From Streptomyces sp. NBC_00557 (GTDB lineage: Bacteria > Actinomycetota > Actinomycetes > Streptomycetales > Streptomycetaceae): DNA of 64,000 nucleotides. The stretch lies in NCBI RefSeq assembly GCF_036345995.1, contig NZ_CP107796.1, positions 4,154,001 through 4,218,000 on the forward strand, in the 5' to 3' direction. The notes under the pieces were generated by a model that made no database searches, had not been told where the DNA came from, and saw only the letters and a program-made list of their open reading frames with translations. Made by a program: the position numbers and the translations under genes. Position 1 is the first letter of the stretch. Every line of letters begins with the position of its first letter. Below are positions 40,578-51,245 of the stretch, in pieces.

Positions 40578-41450
40578 TCAGGGGCGGTGCCCCGTCATGC
40601 GTGCTGCCGAGGCGATCGTCGCGCGGGCCTCGCGTTCGGTGAGGCCGGTGTCCAGGGCGGCCTCGGTGAGGGGGTCGGCGAGGGCGGGGCCGATGCCGTT
40701 CTCGTAGGCGCGGCAGGCCGCCCAGAAGAGGCGGGTGTTGCGCTGGCCCTCGTGCGCGGAGAGCACGAACTGGACCAGACCCCGGCCGTGGTCACCGGGG
40801 GTGGGCGGGGCCGGGTGCGCGGGCCGGGGCGGGGGTGCGAGCAGGCGCAGCAGGGACGGCGGGCAGGCCGCGGGTGTCAGGTGCGCGGTGCCGGGCGCGG
40901 TCGTGTACACGCCGTGGTCGGTGCGGGAGCCGGGGCCCACGAGGTAGCCGCCGGCGCCGCGGATGTCGATGCCGGGCGCGAGCCGGCCGGCGGAGTTCGG
41001 GACGACGACGTCCGGCGGGCCGGTGAGCCACAGGTGCCGCCCGCCGCTCGGGGTGCGGACGACGACCGTCTCCGGAATCGTGAACAGATGCCGCAGGGCG
41101 AGTTCGCGCAGCGCGGTCGAGGAGTTCGTGCCGGACTTGGTGTCCAGGTCGACGCCGATCAGGTGGTACGGCGGCAGCCCGCAGGCGATGCCGTAGCCGG
41201 TGGCCCAGGGCGCGGCGGCGAACAGCTCGCGGATGCGGACCGGGTCGGTGGAGGCGTCGTACACGCCGTGTCCGAAGCGGCCGCACTCGCCGTGGCAGCG
41301 CGCTCCGGCCGGGTCGGGGTCGTCGCGGTGGGGGGAGCGCAGGGCCGGGAGCTTCGTCCTGGACAGGGGGATGACGGCCAGGCCGCGTTCGGCGGCTGAC
41401 AGCGCGTGCGCGAGGGCCAGCGTCGTGGCCTGCCGGTCGGTGGTGGCCAT
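40578..41450 (-). CDS. Bifunctional DNA primase/polymerase (prim-pol) domain protein
   Basis: 290 residues. N-terminal AEP-type prim-pol domain with the metal-binding GVDLDTKSG near residue 95 and SGGRHLWLTG near 135, plus GIDIRGAGGYLVGPGS, all expected for an active catalytic core. The C-terminal part (220-290) is helical (FVLSAHEGQRNTRLFWAAC...EREARATIASA) and resembles the accessory region of such proteins. Stand-alone prim-pols of this kind are found both in Streptomyces mobile elements and on chromosomes. It lies just outside attR, so whether it belonged to the element is open. Start ATG at 41450. Confidence 0.88.
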   Translation of the reverse strand: MATTDRQATTLALAHALSAAERGLAVIPLSRTKLPALRSPHRDDPDPAGARCHGECGRFGHGVYDASTDPVRIRELFAAAPWATGYGIACGLPPYHLIGVDLDTKSGTNSSTALRELALRHLFTIPETVVVRTPSGGRHLWLTGPPDVVVPNSAGRLAPGIDIRGAGGYLVGPGSRTDHGVYTTAPGTAHLTPAACPPSLLRLLAPPPRPAHPAPPTPGDHGRGLVQFVLSAHEGQRNTRLFWAACRAYENGIGPALADPLTEAALDTGLTEREARATIASAARMTGHRP

Positions 41451-41816
41451 GGATCCATGGTCGTACGTACGTTCGAAAAAGGGAAGAGGGGGTGGATGCG
41501 GCGCGCCGGATGCGGGAGGTATGGGGGGATATGCGGCGGAACGATTCATCCCTTGTGTCGCTTGAGGGAGGGGAAGTTCGGCCTGGCTGCTTACGGGAGC
41601 GACGTGACGAAAGACGGCGATAGGGGTTTATCGACATGTCATCACGCTTGCGTGCGAATCGGACCTTCCGGGGTGGTTCGCCGGGGATTCGGTGGGCAAC
41701 CCTGATCTCGCGACGTCGTCCACGACAGTCAGAGCGGTCGGCCAACCGCCCTGACACAAGCCGTAGTTCGCGTACTCCCGGCCCTAGGGCCCGAGTGCTT
41801 GGTTCTGGAGGAACAC
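41451..41816. other. 366-nt gap between divergent genes
   Basis: Promoters for the leftward prim-pol and rightward secreted protein genes. A short palindrome CGTACGTACG lies near 41461. Otherwise nothing recognisable. Confidence 0.35.
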
Positions 41817-42134
41817 ATGGCAAGCATCCGTACCGCCCGCGTTCTCGCCGCTGTCGTCGCGCTCCCGCTCGCAGCCGCCCTCTTCGGCGGCGTGGCGGCC
41901 GCCGACAACGGCGCCGTCGCGGACAACGGATCGAGCGCCAACGTCGGTGTGGCGGGGGTCATCGGCAGCGGAGTCGGCCACAACAACAACGGCAACTCGT
42001 CCACCACGCAGCAGAACGCGGTCGGCAACGGCGCCTCGAACCAGAGCAACACCGCTCAGGTCAACGGCTCTGCCTGGACGGCGATCCAGCAGGGCAACGA
42101 GAACGTGGCCATCCACTTCACCCGCCTGTGGTGA
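41817..42134 (+). CDS. Small secreted Asn/Gln/Gly/Ser-rich protein with curlin-like spacing
   Basis: 105 residues. Sec signal peptide MASIRTARVLAAVVALPLAA ending near GGVAAADNG. The mature part (about 75 residues) is rich in Asn, Gln, Gly, Ser and Ala, with no Cys. Segments such as TQQNAVGNGASNQSNTAQVNG and WTAIQQGNENVAI show the Gln-x-Gly-x-x-Asn-x-Ala pattern of curlin and related functional-amyloid repeats, in a loose form. It is not a chaplin (no chaplin motif) nor a rodlin. GGAGGAAC lies 6 nt upstream of the ATG. A cell-surface role is likely from the signal peptide; amyloid formation is a hypothesis. Confidence 0.8.
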   Translation: MASIRTARVLAAVVALPLAAALFGGVAAADNGAVADNGSSANVGVAGVIGSGVGHNNNGNSSTTQQNAVGNGASNQSNTAQVNGSAWTAIQQGNENVAIHFTRLW

Positions 42135-42547
42135 GCCTGGGGCGAGGCCCCTCTCGGTGAGGGTCCTCGTGGGGTGTGCTTCGGGGTCGTAACGCGTCTG
42201 CGCGGCGGTGCTTCGGTACCGCCGCGCAGACGTTTTCCGGCGCAGGGCGCAGGGCGCAGGGCAGTGCGGGGGGGGGCGGAAGGCAGCGGGCAGGGCGTGG
42301 CGTCGGGGGCCGGGCCCGGCACCGGCGGGGCGGGTGACGGGCAGTCAGCCGGCCTCGTCCCGACGGCCGGCCGCCGAGCCGGCGGGGCTGTCCGCCGTAG
42401 GGAGTCAGGGTCGAACCCGTAGGAGGCGTCATCCCGCCGTCCACCTTCAGGAGGTGCGGCAGGCCCCACCCCTACAACCTGAGGGGGACTCCGCTTCGGG
42501 ACCTGCGGGCGATCCGCCGGAGGGTGCGCCGCTCCTAGCGTGGAGCC
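42135..42547. other. 413-nt gap with terminator and G-rich tract
   Basis: Besides the terminator at 42195 it has three tandem GGGCGCA-type units near 42241-42262 and a run of nine or more G near 42271. The sigma-factor promoter must lie in its second half. Confidence 0.4.
42195..42232 (+). terminator. Strong terminator after the secreted protein gene
   Basis: A perfect 15-bp stem (CGTCTGCGCGGCGGT with ACCGCCGCGCAGACG), an 8-nt loop containing CTTCGG, followed by TTTT. Confidence 0.9.
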
Positions 42548-43141
42548 ATGACCACACCCGTCTGCACCAGTGCCTCGGCCGCCGCAGCACCAAGGCGGCA
42601 GGCCCTCCCCCACCCCCGGCGGCCGCCGAGCGGGGAGGCTCCCACGTACCCGACGTTCGCGTCGTATGTGCGGGCCCGTCAGCCGGTCCTGCTGCGTACC
42701 GCCCGCTCGCTCACCGCGAACCCGAGCGACGCCGAGGACCTGCTGCAGACCGCGCTGGCGAAGACGTACGTGGCCTGGGAGCGGATCGAGGACCAGCGGG
42801 CGCTGGACGGCTATGTGCGCCGCGCGCTGCTGAACACCCGGACCTCGCAGTGGCGCAAGCGCAGGGTGGACGAGTTCAGCTGCGACGAACTGCCCGAGCC
42901 CGAGCCGGTGCCGGGCGACGGCGACCCGGCCGAACGGCAGGCGCTGCACGACGCCATGTGGCGCGCGATCATGAAGCTCCCCGCGCGGCAGCGGGCGATG
43001 GTCGTCCTGCGCTACTACGAGGACCTCAGCGAGGCCCAGACCGCCGAGGTGCTCGGGGTGTCGGTGGGGACGGTGAAGTCGGCGGTGTCGCGTGCGCTCG
43101 GCAAGCTGCGGGAGGACCCCGAGCTGGGTCTGGTCCGCTGA
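42548..43141 (+). CDS. SigE-family ECF RNA polymerase sigma factor
   Basis: 197 residues. Variable N-terminus (1-35), region 2 (about 38-105: FASYVRARQPVLLRTARSLTANPSDAEDLLQTALAKTYVAWERI) and region 4 (about 138-190: LPARQRAMVVLRYYEDLSEAQTAEVLGVSVGTVKSAVSRALGKLRE) with the helix-turn-helix that reads -35. Belongs to the actinobacterial SigE-family group, not to the S. coelicolor envelope sigma E gene itself. No anti-sigma gene is adjacent. The start ATG follows GTGGAGCC. A 32-bp tandem repeat follows its stop. Confidence 0.92.
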   Translation: MTTPVCTSASAAAAPRRQALPHPRRPPSGEAPTYPTFASYVRARQPVLLRTARSLTANPSDAEDLLQTALAKTYVAWERIEDQRALDGYVRRALLNTRTSQWRKRRVDEFSCDELPEPEPVPGDGDPAERQALHDAMWRAIMKLPARQRAMVVLRYYEDLSEAQTAEVLGVSVGTVKSAVSRALGKLREDPELGLVR

Positions 43142-43217
43142 CCCCGGTCGTCCGCGCCCCGGTTGTCCGTCGACCGGCTTTTCCGCCGGCCTCGGTTGTC
43201 AGCAGGCCCGCTTCATC

Positions 43218-43281
43218 GTCGGCCCCGGTTGTCCGCCGCCCCCTTCACCGTCGGCCTCGGTTGTCCGCCGCCCCCCTCACC
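43218..43281. repeat. Two tandem 32-bp repeats
   Basis: Units 43218-43249 and 43250-43281 differ at two positions and contain CGGTTGTCCGCCGCCCCC; weaker copies flank both sides from about 43144 to 43310. They occupy most of the 275-nt gap between the sigma factor and acyl-CoA synthetase genes. Confidence 0.75.
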
Positions 43282-43416
43282 GCCGCCCCCCGTCGTCCGC
43301 CGGCCCTGATTTTCCTCCCGAGTGACACACCCCCTAGTGACATACCGCGCGGTATGTGCGCAGAATCAGCGCACACCTCTACCACCGCGTAGGCAACGCC
43401 GCCCCGGGAGGACTCC

Positions 43417-45072
<1,656 letters not shown>

Positions 45073-45190
45073 GGCGACGGGCCGGCGACCGGGCGGGCGT
45101 GCCTGCCGCCCGGTTCGCCCGCCCGGTTCGCCCGCCTGTGAGACCACCGCAGCGCGCCGAGGGGGGCACGAGGCCCGGTCGGCGCGTGTG

Positions 45191-48100
45191 CTAGTTGGTG
45201 CCGATCCTCGCCAGCAGGTCCACGATCCGGCTCTGCACCTCCGGGCTCGTGGAGCGTTCCGCGAGGAACAGGACCGTCTCGCCCGAGGCCAGCCGGGGCA
45301 GGTCGGCCTGGTCGACCGCGGCGGTGTAGACGACCAGCGGGGTCCGGTTGAGCTGCCCGTTGGCACGCAGCCAGTCGATGATCCCGGTGTGGCCCGCCTG
45401 CCGCCGCTGCACCTGCATCAGGTCCATCACCACCAGGTTCGGCCGGAACTGCCCCGCCAGCGTCACCGCGTCGGCGTCGCTCGCGGCCCGCGCCACCTGC
45501 ATCCCGCGCCGCTCCAGCGTCGAGGTCAGCGCCAGCGCGATCTCCGCGTGCTCCTCGATGAGCAGCACCCGCGGCGGATGCTGCTCGCTGTCGCGCGGCG
45601 CCAGCGCCTTCAGCAGTACGGCCGGATCGGCGCCGTACGCCGCCTCGCGCGTCGCCTGCCCGAGCCCGGCCGTCACCAGCACCGGCACCTCGGCGGCCAC
45701 GGCGGCCTGGCGCAGCGACTGCAGCGCGGTCCGCGTGATGGGCCCGGTCAGCGGGTCCACGAACAGGGCGGCCGGGAACGCCGCGATCTGCGCGTCGACC
45801 TCCTCACGCGAGTGCACGATCACCGGCCGGTAGCCGCGGTCGCTCAGCGCCTGCTGGGTCGTCGCGTCCGGCGCGGGCCACACCAGCAGCCGGCGCGGGT
45901 TGTCCAGTGGCTCCGGCGGCAGCTCGTCGTCGAGCGGCTGCGGACGCGGGGTGTCCGCGACCTCCACGGCGCCACCGGGGCCGTCCAGCGGCTCCGGCCC
46001 CTCGGCGGCGTCGGCGTCCGGCGCACCGATGGCGTACGACCGTCCGCCACCCTCGGTGCCCGGAGCGAGCCGGGGCTGCCCGGCCAGGGAGGGAGCGTGG
46101 GCGGGCGTCTGTCCGGCCAGGGACGGATGCGCGGGCGCCTGTTCGGCCGGCGACGGAGGCGCGGGAGCCTGGCCGGCCGGCGGATGGGGCCGGGCCGGCT
46201 GCTCCGGCTGCTGCTCCGCGTCGGGGCGCGTGCCCAGCTTGCGCCGACGCCCGGAACCGCCCGGCGCGTGCGGCGGCGGGGTCGCCGTCGGCTGCTGCAC
46301 CTGTGCGGCCTGCCGGGAGAACGGCACACCCTGACCGAGCGTGCGGACGCTGATCGCCCGCCCCTGCGTCGAGTTCGGGTCGAGCGCTGCACCGGCGGCC
46401 GGCAACGGCTGCGCGGCCCGCGGGGTACCGGCGGCGGGCGTACCGGTCTGCGGCACACCGGGCGCCTGGGCGGGGGCCGGCGGCGATGCCACCCCGGTCT
46501 GCGGCATGGGCGTGCCCGCGCCGGGGGTGTCGTCGGTGCCCGGCCACTGCTGAGGTGCGCCGGGCGCCTGGGCTGGGGCCGGTCCGGCACCGGCCGGGGG
46601 CACGGGGGTGCCCGCGCCGGGGGTGTCGTCGGTGCCCGGCCACTGCTGGGGCGCGCCGGGCGTCCGGGCGGCCGTCGGCACCGGTCCGGCACCGGCCTCC
46701 GCGGGCAGCGGCTGGGCGCTCGGCGTACCGCCGGGCGGCGTCGCGGCGGCCGCGGGGGCGGGCTGCCGGCCCGGCGCGGCCTGACCGGAGGCGGCCGGAG
46801 CCGCCGGACCCGCAGGAGTCACCGGCTGCTGACCGGACGCGGGGACTCCGGGCACTGCCTGGGCCGCGGGACCGTTCTGGACGGGGAGGCCCTGTCCGGC
46901 CGCACCCTGCGCCGGAACACCGTGAACCGGCGTGCCCTGACCGGGAGTCGGCGGCACAGCCGGATGCGTCCCGGCCTGCCCGGGAGCCACCGGAACACCC
47001 TGAGGCGGAGTCACCTGACCCGGAACACCCTGGGCCGGAACACCCTGGGCCGGCGTGCCCTGGGCGGGTGCGGCCGGGGCAGCGGACGTCTGCGCCGGAG
47101 CCGTCTGGACAGAGGCTGCCTGGCCGGGGTGTACAGGGGTGGCCTGTCCCGGAGCGGCCGGGGGGCCCGGGGCGGGAACGGCCGGAGGCATCGGCGCCGA
47201 GGCCGGTGGTGCGGCGCCGGGCGCGCTGCCCTGCGCCGGTGCCACCGGATGAGCGGCTTCCGCGGGCTGGGCCACGGCACGGCGGCGCCGGCCGGTCGGC
47301 GCGCTGGTCGGATGCGGCTGCGGCGGAGTGTGGTCCGCGGCCTGGTCGAGGGGTACGGCGTCGTGGCGGCCCGCGTCTCCGGGCACGCCCCCGACGGCCA
47401 GCGGCGGCTGAGCGGGCACCTGCACCTGCCCGGGCCCCTGCCCCACGAACTGCGGCTGCCCCTCGACGACGCCCGGAGTGCCGGGACCCCCCGCCGGTAC
47501 ACCCGTACCCGGACCGACGGGCACACCCGTGCCGGGACCACCCACCGGCACACCCGCACCCGGGCCGACGGGCACACCCGTTCCCGTACCGGCAGGCACG
47601 CCGTCGCCCGGCGCGCCCCCGGGCGGGACCGTGCCCACCCCGTTCGCCGCGTCCGGGGACTGGGGCGAGCGGTCGGCCTCGGCGGGCGGGAGGGCGAAGA
47701 CCGTACGAGGGCCGTCCGCCTCCTGGGCCGCGGCCCGTTCCGCCGCGGCGGCCAGCGCACGGCGGCGCCGCCCGGTCGGCTGCGCACCCTCGGCCGGCAC
47801 GGGCTGCGCACCCGGTGTCTGCTCGCCGTCCGCCGCCGGCAGCGCGGGCGGCAGGGCGGCCTGCGCCCCGCCGGAGTCGGGCCGGGCTGGCACGCCCTGC
47901 GGGGGAACGGCCGCGCCGAGTCCCGTACCGGAGGCGGCGGCCCCGGCGGCATGCTCGGCCGCGGTCACCACCGCGCCCTCGCTCACCGCCGCGCCGTCAC
48001 CGGCGCCGGCCTCGGCGGGCCGGCCACGGCGCCGCCCGGTACCGCCGGACGGGGTCTCCGCGGCCGCGGCCGGGACCGCGCCCGTCTCTTCGGCGGGCGG

Positions 48101-50074
48101 CGCGGCACGCCTGCGGCGGCGCCCGGTCGGCGCGGGCGACCCGGCCTCGCCGGGCTGGCCGGCGCCGGGCACCTCACTCTCCAGGAAGGCGTCGGTGGAG
48201 GCCCGCCGGGCCCGCCGCCGCCCGCCGCCGGCGGTCTGCTCGCCGCCCGCGGCCAAAGCCACCTCACCGGCACCGGCGACCTGCCCGGCCGACGCCGGTA
48301 CGGCCTCCAGCTGCCCGCCCGGGGCATGCCCGCTCGCGTCCGGTGCGCCCTGCACGGCCGGCAGCTCCCCGGCGGGCGCCGTCTGCCCACCGGCCGCCGA
48401 GTCGACCGTCCCGGCGCCGCCGCCCAGCGGCACCTCCAGCACATAGGCGCTGCCGCTCATGCCCGGCACCTCGTGCGTCTGCAGCACGCCGCCGTGGGCC
48501 CGTACGATCCCGCGCACGATCGGCACGTGCACCGCGTCCCCGCCGGCGTACGGCCCGCGCACCTCGATGCGGGCGACCTCACCGCGCTGCGCGGCCGCGA
48601 CGACGACGGTGTTGTCCAGATAACCGCCCGCGGACACGGGCGAGTTGCCGGTCGCGTCGACACCGGCGACGTCCGCCACCAGGTGCGCCAGCGCGGTGGC
48701 GAGCCGCTGCGGGTCGACCTCGGCCTCGATGGGCGGCGCGTGCACGGCGAACTGCACCCGCCCCGGACCGATCAGCTCGACGGCGCCCTCCACACCGGCG
48801 GCGACGACGGCGTCCAGCATCACCTTCGTGCGCGTGATGTCCTCGGCGCCCGCGTCCAGCCGCTGGTAGCCGAGGACGTTGTCGATGAGAGTGGTGATCC
48901 TGGAATACCCGGCGCTCAGGTGGTGCAGCACCTGGTTGGCCTCGGGCCACAGCTGCCCGGCGTCGTCGGCGGCCAGGGCCGCCAGCTCGCGCCGCAGCTC
49001 CTCCAGGGGCCCGCGCAGCGAGCGCCCGAGCAGCGTCAGCAGCTGCTCGTGCCGGCCGGCGAGGGCCTCGTACCGGTCCTTCTCCCGCTCGGCGAGCGCG
49101 GCGTACCGCTCCTCGCCGGCCGCGACCTCCTCCGCGTGCTTCTCGCGCAGCTCCTCGAGCTCGGTGACGTGCTGCTGGCGCAGCGCGGTCAGGTCGGAGG
49201 CGTGCTCCTCGGAGAGCCGCTCGAGTTCCTCCGCGTGCGCCTTCTCCAGCGCGGCCTTCTCCTCGACGAGGGCGTCGAGGGGGCGCCGGTCGGTGAAGGT
49301 CATCACGGCGCCGACGAGCTGGTCCCCGTCGCGCACCGGCGCGGTGGTCAGATCGACGGAGACCTTCTCGTCCCCCTTGGACCACAGCACCTGCCCGCGC
49401 ACCCGGTGCTTGCGCCCGGAGCGCAGGGTGTCGGCGAGCGGAGACTCCTCGTACGGGAAGGGGGAGCCGTCGGCCCGCGAGTGCAGCACCAGCGTGTGCA
49501 GCTCCTTGCCGCCCAGCTCACCGGCCCGGTACCCCAGTATCTGGGCGGCGGCCGGATTGACGAGCACGATCCGCCCGTCGGTGTCGGTGCCGACGACGCC
49601 CTCCGCCGCGGCCCGCAGGATCATCTCGGTCTGCCGCTGGGAGCGCGCCAGCTCGGCCTCGGTGTCGACGGTCCCGGACAGGTCCCGCACGACGAGCATG
49701 AGCAGCTCGTCGCCCGTGTATCCGTAACCGTCGTACGCCTGCTGCCCGTTCTCCAGATTCGCGCTCGTGACCTCGACCGGGAACTCGCTCCCGTCGGTCC
49801 GCCGCGCGACCATCCGCGTGGGCTTGGTGCGCCCCCGCGGATCCATGTGATCGGGCCGCCGCATCGATCCGGGGATGAGCCGCGAGTCGAACTCGGGCAG
49901 CAGATCGAGCAACCCGCGTCCGACGAGCGCGGTGCCGGGCGCCTCGAAGGCCTCCAGCGCGATGGTGTTCGCGTTGACGACGGTTCCGTTGGCGTTGACC
50001 AGGACCAACGCGTCCGGCAGAGCGTCGAGTATGGCTGCGAGGCGAGCAGCGCCTCGGGATGGCCTGCTGCTCAC
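45191..50074 (-). CDS. Giant PAS - degenerate histidine kinase - receiver protein, 1627 aa
   Basis: Two PAS domains (about 10-135 and 140-265), a Glu-rich coiled coil (268-350: KAHAEELERLSEEHAS...), a HisKA-like helical pair (about 350-410) and a GHKL-like region (425-565; GIVRAHGG). The position of the phospho-accepting His (normally HELRTPL) reads RSLRGPL, and the N box lacks its Asn, so kinase activity is unlikely. Residues 570-1390 are a Pro/Ala/Gly/Thr tract with several GRRRR units and longer repeats such as GAPQQWPGTDDTPGAGTP. The C-terminus has two receiver-like domains (about 1395-1502 and 1503-1627), the second with phosphoacceptor Asp in LVVMDLMQ. GTG start with GGGAGGAAGG upstream. 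Probably a scaffold or signal integrator (inference). Confidence 0.88.
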   Translation of the reverse strand: MSSRPSRGAARLAAILDALPDALVLVNANGTVVNANTIALEAFEAPGTALVGRGLLDLLPEFDSRLIPGSMRRPDHMDPRGRTKPTRMVARRTDGSEFPVEVTSANLENGQQAYDGYGYTGDELLMLVVRDLSGTVDTEAELARSQRQTEMILRAAAEGVVGTDTDGRIVLVNPAAAQILGYRAGELGGKELHTLVLHSRADGSPFPYEESPLADTLRSGRKHRVRGQVLWSKGDEKVSVDLTTAPVRDGDQLVGAVMTFTDRRPLDALVEEKAALEKAHAEELERLSEEHASDLTALRQQHVTELEELREKHAEEVAAGEERYAALAEREKDRYEALAGRHEQLLTLLGRSLRGPLEELRRELAALAADDAGQLWPEANQVLHHLSAGYSRITTLIDNVLGYQRLDAGAEDITRTKVMLDAVVAAGVEGAVELIGPGRVQFAVHAPPIEAEVDPQRLATALAHLVADVAGVDATGNSPVSAGGYLDNTVVVAAAQRGEVARIEVRGPYAGGDAVHVPIVRGIVRAHGGVLQTHEVPGMSGSAYVLEVPLGGGAGTVDSAAGGQTAPAGELPAVQGAPDASGHAPGGQLEAVPASAGQVAGAGEVALAAGGEQTAGGGRRRARRASTDAFLESEVPGAGQPGEAGSPAPTGRRRRRAAPPAEETGAVPAAAAETPSGGTGRRRGRPAEAGAGDGAAVSEGAVVTAAEHAAGAAASGTGLGAAVPPQGVPARPDSGGAQAALPPALPAADGEQTPGAQPVPAEGAQPTGRRRRALAAAAERAAAQEADGPRTVFALPPAEADRSPQSPDAANGVGTVPPGGAPGDGVPAGTGTGVPVGPGAGVPVGGPGTGVPVGPGTGVPAGGPGTPGVVEGQPQFVGQGPGQVQVPAQPPLAVGGVPGDAGRHDAVPLDQAADHTPPQPHPTSAPTGRRRRAVAQPAEAAHPVAPAQGSAPGAAPPASAPMPPAVPAPGPPAAPGQATPVHPGQAASVQTAPAQTSAAPAAPAQGTPAQGVPAQGVPGQVTPPQGVPVAPGQAGTHPAVPPTPGQGTPVHGVPAQGAAGQGLPVQNGPAAQAVPGVPASGQQPVTPAGPAAPAASGQAAPGRQPAPAAAATPPGGTPSAQPLPAEAGAGPVPTAARTPGAPQQWPGTDDTPGAGTPVPPAGAGPAPAQAPGAPQQWPGTDDTPGAGTPMPQTGVASPPAPAQAPGVPQTGTPAAGTPRAAQPLPAAGAALDPNSTQGRAISVRTLGQGVPFSRQAAQVQQPTATPPPHAPGGSGRRRKLGTRPDAEQQPEQPARPHPPAGQAPAPPSPAEQAPAHPSLAGQTPAHAPSLAGQPRLAPGTEGGGRSYAIGAPDADAAEGPEPLDGPGGAVEVADTPRPQPLDDELPPEPLDNPRRLLVWPAPDATTQQALSDRGYRPVIVHSREEVDAQIAAFPAALFVDPLTGPITRTALQSLRQAAVAAEVPVLVTAGLGQATREAAYGADPAVLLKALAPRDSEQHPPRVLLIEEHAEIALALTSTLERRGMQVARAASDADAVTLAGQFRPNLVVMDLMQVQRRQAGHTGIIDWLRANGQLNRTPLVVYTAAVDQADLPRLASGETVLFLAERSTSPEVQSRIVDLLARIGTN

Positions 50075-50312
50075 GAGACGCCTTCCTCCCTGTTACCGCA
50101 CCTTGCCGACCGCTCGGGCCATCTTGCCAACCGGCCCGCGACGTGTCACGCGAGGGAGTCTAAGCGCACACGTTGCGCTCGCGACGCCGGATGAGAGGGA
50201 GGTCCCACGACGAAGTGACACCGAACCGGCCACCTGCCCGCCGGCCACACCCCGCGACTCCCTGAGACTTTCGCGGGACCTTTACGGCACCGGTGTTTCC
50301 GTCAGGAAAAGC

Positions 50313-50972
50313 TCACGGCTCCCCGGCCGCCCGGCCCCTGCGCCACCCCTCTGGTCCCCTGCTTCCTCTCCTCCCCCACTCCTCTCTCTCCGCCGCGCCG
50401 GCCTTCGGCAGGAGGGGCACCATCCGGTCCCACCGGCCGGTCTCGCATCCGTTGCTGCGGTCGTACGCGGCGTCGACCCTGCGCCCGGCCCAGGTGCCGG
50501 TCACGTGGGCGGTGGCCGGGCCGCCGTAGAGCATGGTGCAGGCGGTGCCGGGCGCGACGGGGGCGAACAGATCCCGCCCCCAGTTCGTCTGCGCGTCGAG
50601 CACCCGGCACGCCTCCACCGCGTCCGGGTGGGTTCCGCCGGCCGGGTGACAGAACAGCTCGTACGTCCCGTCCCGCCCGGCCCCGGCGTGCCGCACGACC
50701 ACGGTGAGGTGATCACCGGCCCGGTCCTCGGGCCGCACGGGCGGCGGCATGCCGGGCACGGCGACGGCGGGTACGGCGCGGGCGGCTCCGGCGGCGGGTA
50801 CGGCGACGGCAGGCGAGGCGACGGCAGGGGCGGCGGCGAGCCCGACCAGGCCCGACACGGCGGCGAGGACGGGCGTGCGGCGGCCGCGCACGCGACCCCG
50901 CCGAGGGACCACCCGCCCGGGACCCCGCCACGCGCCGGCCCGCCCGGGACCCCACTCACGAAGAAAGACCAT
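50313..50972 (-). CDS. Subtilisin-inhibitor-like (SSI family) secreted protease inhibitor
   Basis: Up to 219 residues. The SSI domain (about 85-185) is recognisable from LTVVVRHAGAG, YELFCHPAGGTHPDAVEACRVL, the reactive-site strand ACTMLYGGPATAHVTGTW and GRRVDAAYDRSNGCETGRW; four Cys match the two SSI disulfides. P1 would be the Met of CTM-LY by alignment, suggesting subtilisin/chymotrypsin-like targets. An unusually long basic N-terminus precedes the hydrophobic signal (VLAAVSGLVGLAAAPAVASPA, about 35-55), so translation may begin further in. The Arg/Gly/Glu tail after the domain is atypical of SSI. SSI proteins are secreted to control extracellular proteases. Confidence 0.8.
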   Translation of the reverse strand: MVFLREWGPGRAGAWRGPGRVVPRRGRVRGRRTPVLAAVSGLVGLAAAPAVASPAVAVPAAGAARAVPAVAVPGMPPPVRPEDRAGDHLTVVVRHAGAGRDGTYELFCHPAGGTHPDAVEACRVLDAQTNWGRDLFAPVAPGTACTMLYGGPATAHVTGTWAGRRVDAAYDRSNGCETGRWDRMVPLLPKAGAAEREEWGRRGSRGPEGWRRGRAAGEP

Positions 50973-51144
50973 GCCGTGCCCAACGCGCGAGCCCCCCGGA
51001 CGTTGCGTCCGCGCCTCGCCGAGCGGGAAGGCCTTTGCCCTGCGGCCCGACTGCCTAGTACCGTGGGGGGCGATTGGTGACAGGCCGCTCGGCTGTGTCA
51101 TCATCTGCACGCACCACTCGCGCGCTCGCGTGAGCGGTTGTGCT

Positions 51145-51235
51145 GGAGGCGTCGCCTAGTCCGGTCTATGGCGCCGCACTGCTAATGCGGTTTGGGCCTT
51201 AAAGCCCATCGAGGGTTCAAATCCCTCCGCCTCCG
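51145..51235 (+). tRNA. tRNA-Ser (anticodon GCU)
   Basis: Acceptor GGAGGCG/CGCCTCC, anticodon stem CCGCA/TGCGG with loop CTGCTAA (GCU), long variable arm TGGGCCTTAAAGCCCA, T arm GAGGG TTCAAAT CCCTC, discriminator G, no encoded CCA. Confidence 0.96.
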
Positions 51236-51245
51236 CACCGATCCC

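Noticed and set aside
41817..42134. Chaplin or rodlin
   Set aside because: There is no chaplin GNxxxxxCGNS-type motif or Cys pair, and no rodlin-specific sequence. Only the general secreted, Asn/Gly-rich character is shared.
45188..50194. A 1668-residue plus-strand protein opposite the giant PAS/receiver gene
   Set aside because: It is the antisense mirror of the real gene: His/Arg/Gly-rich, no domains, no ribosome site.
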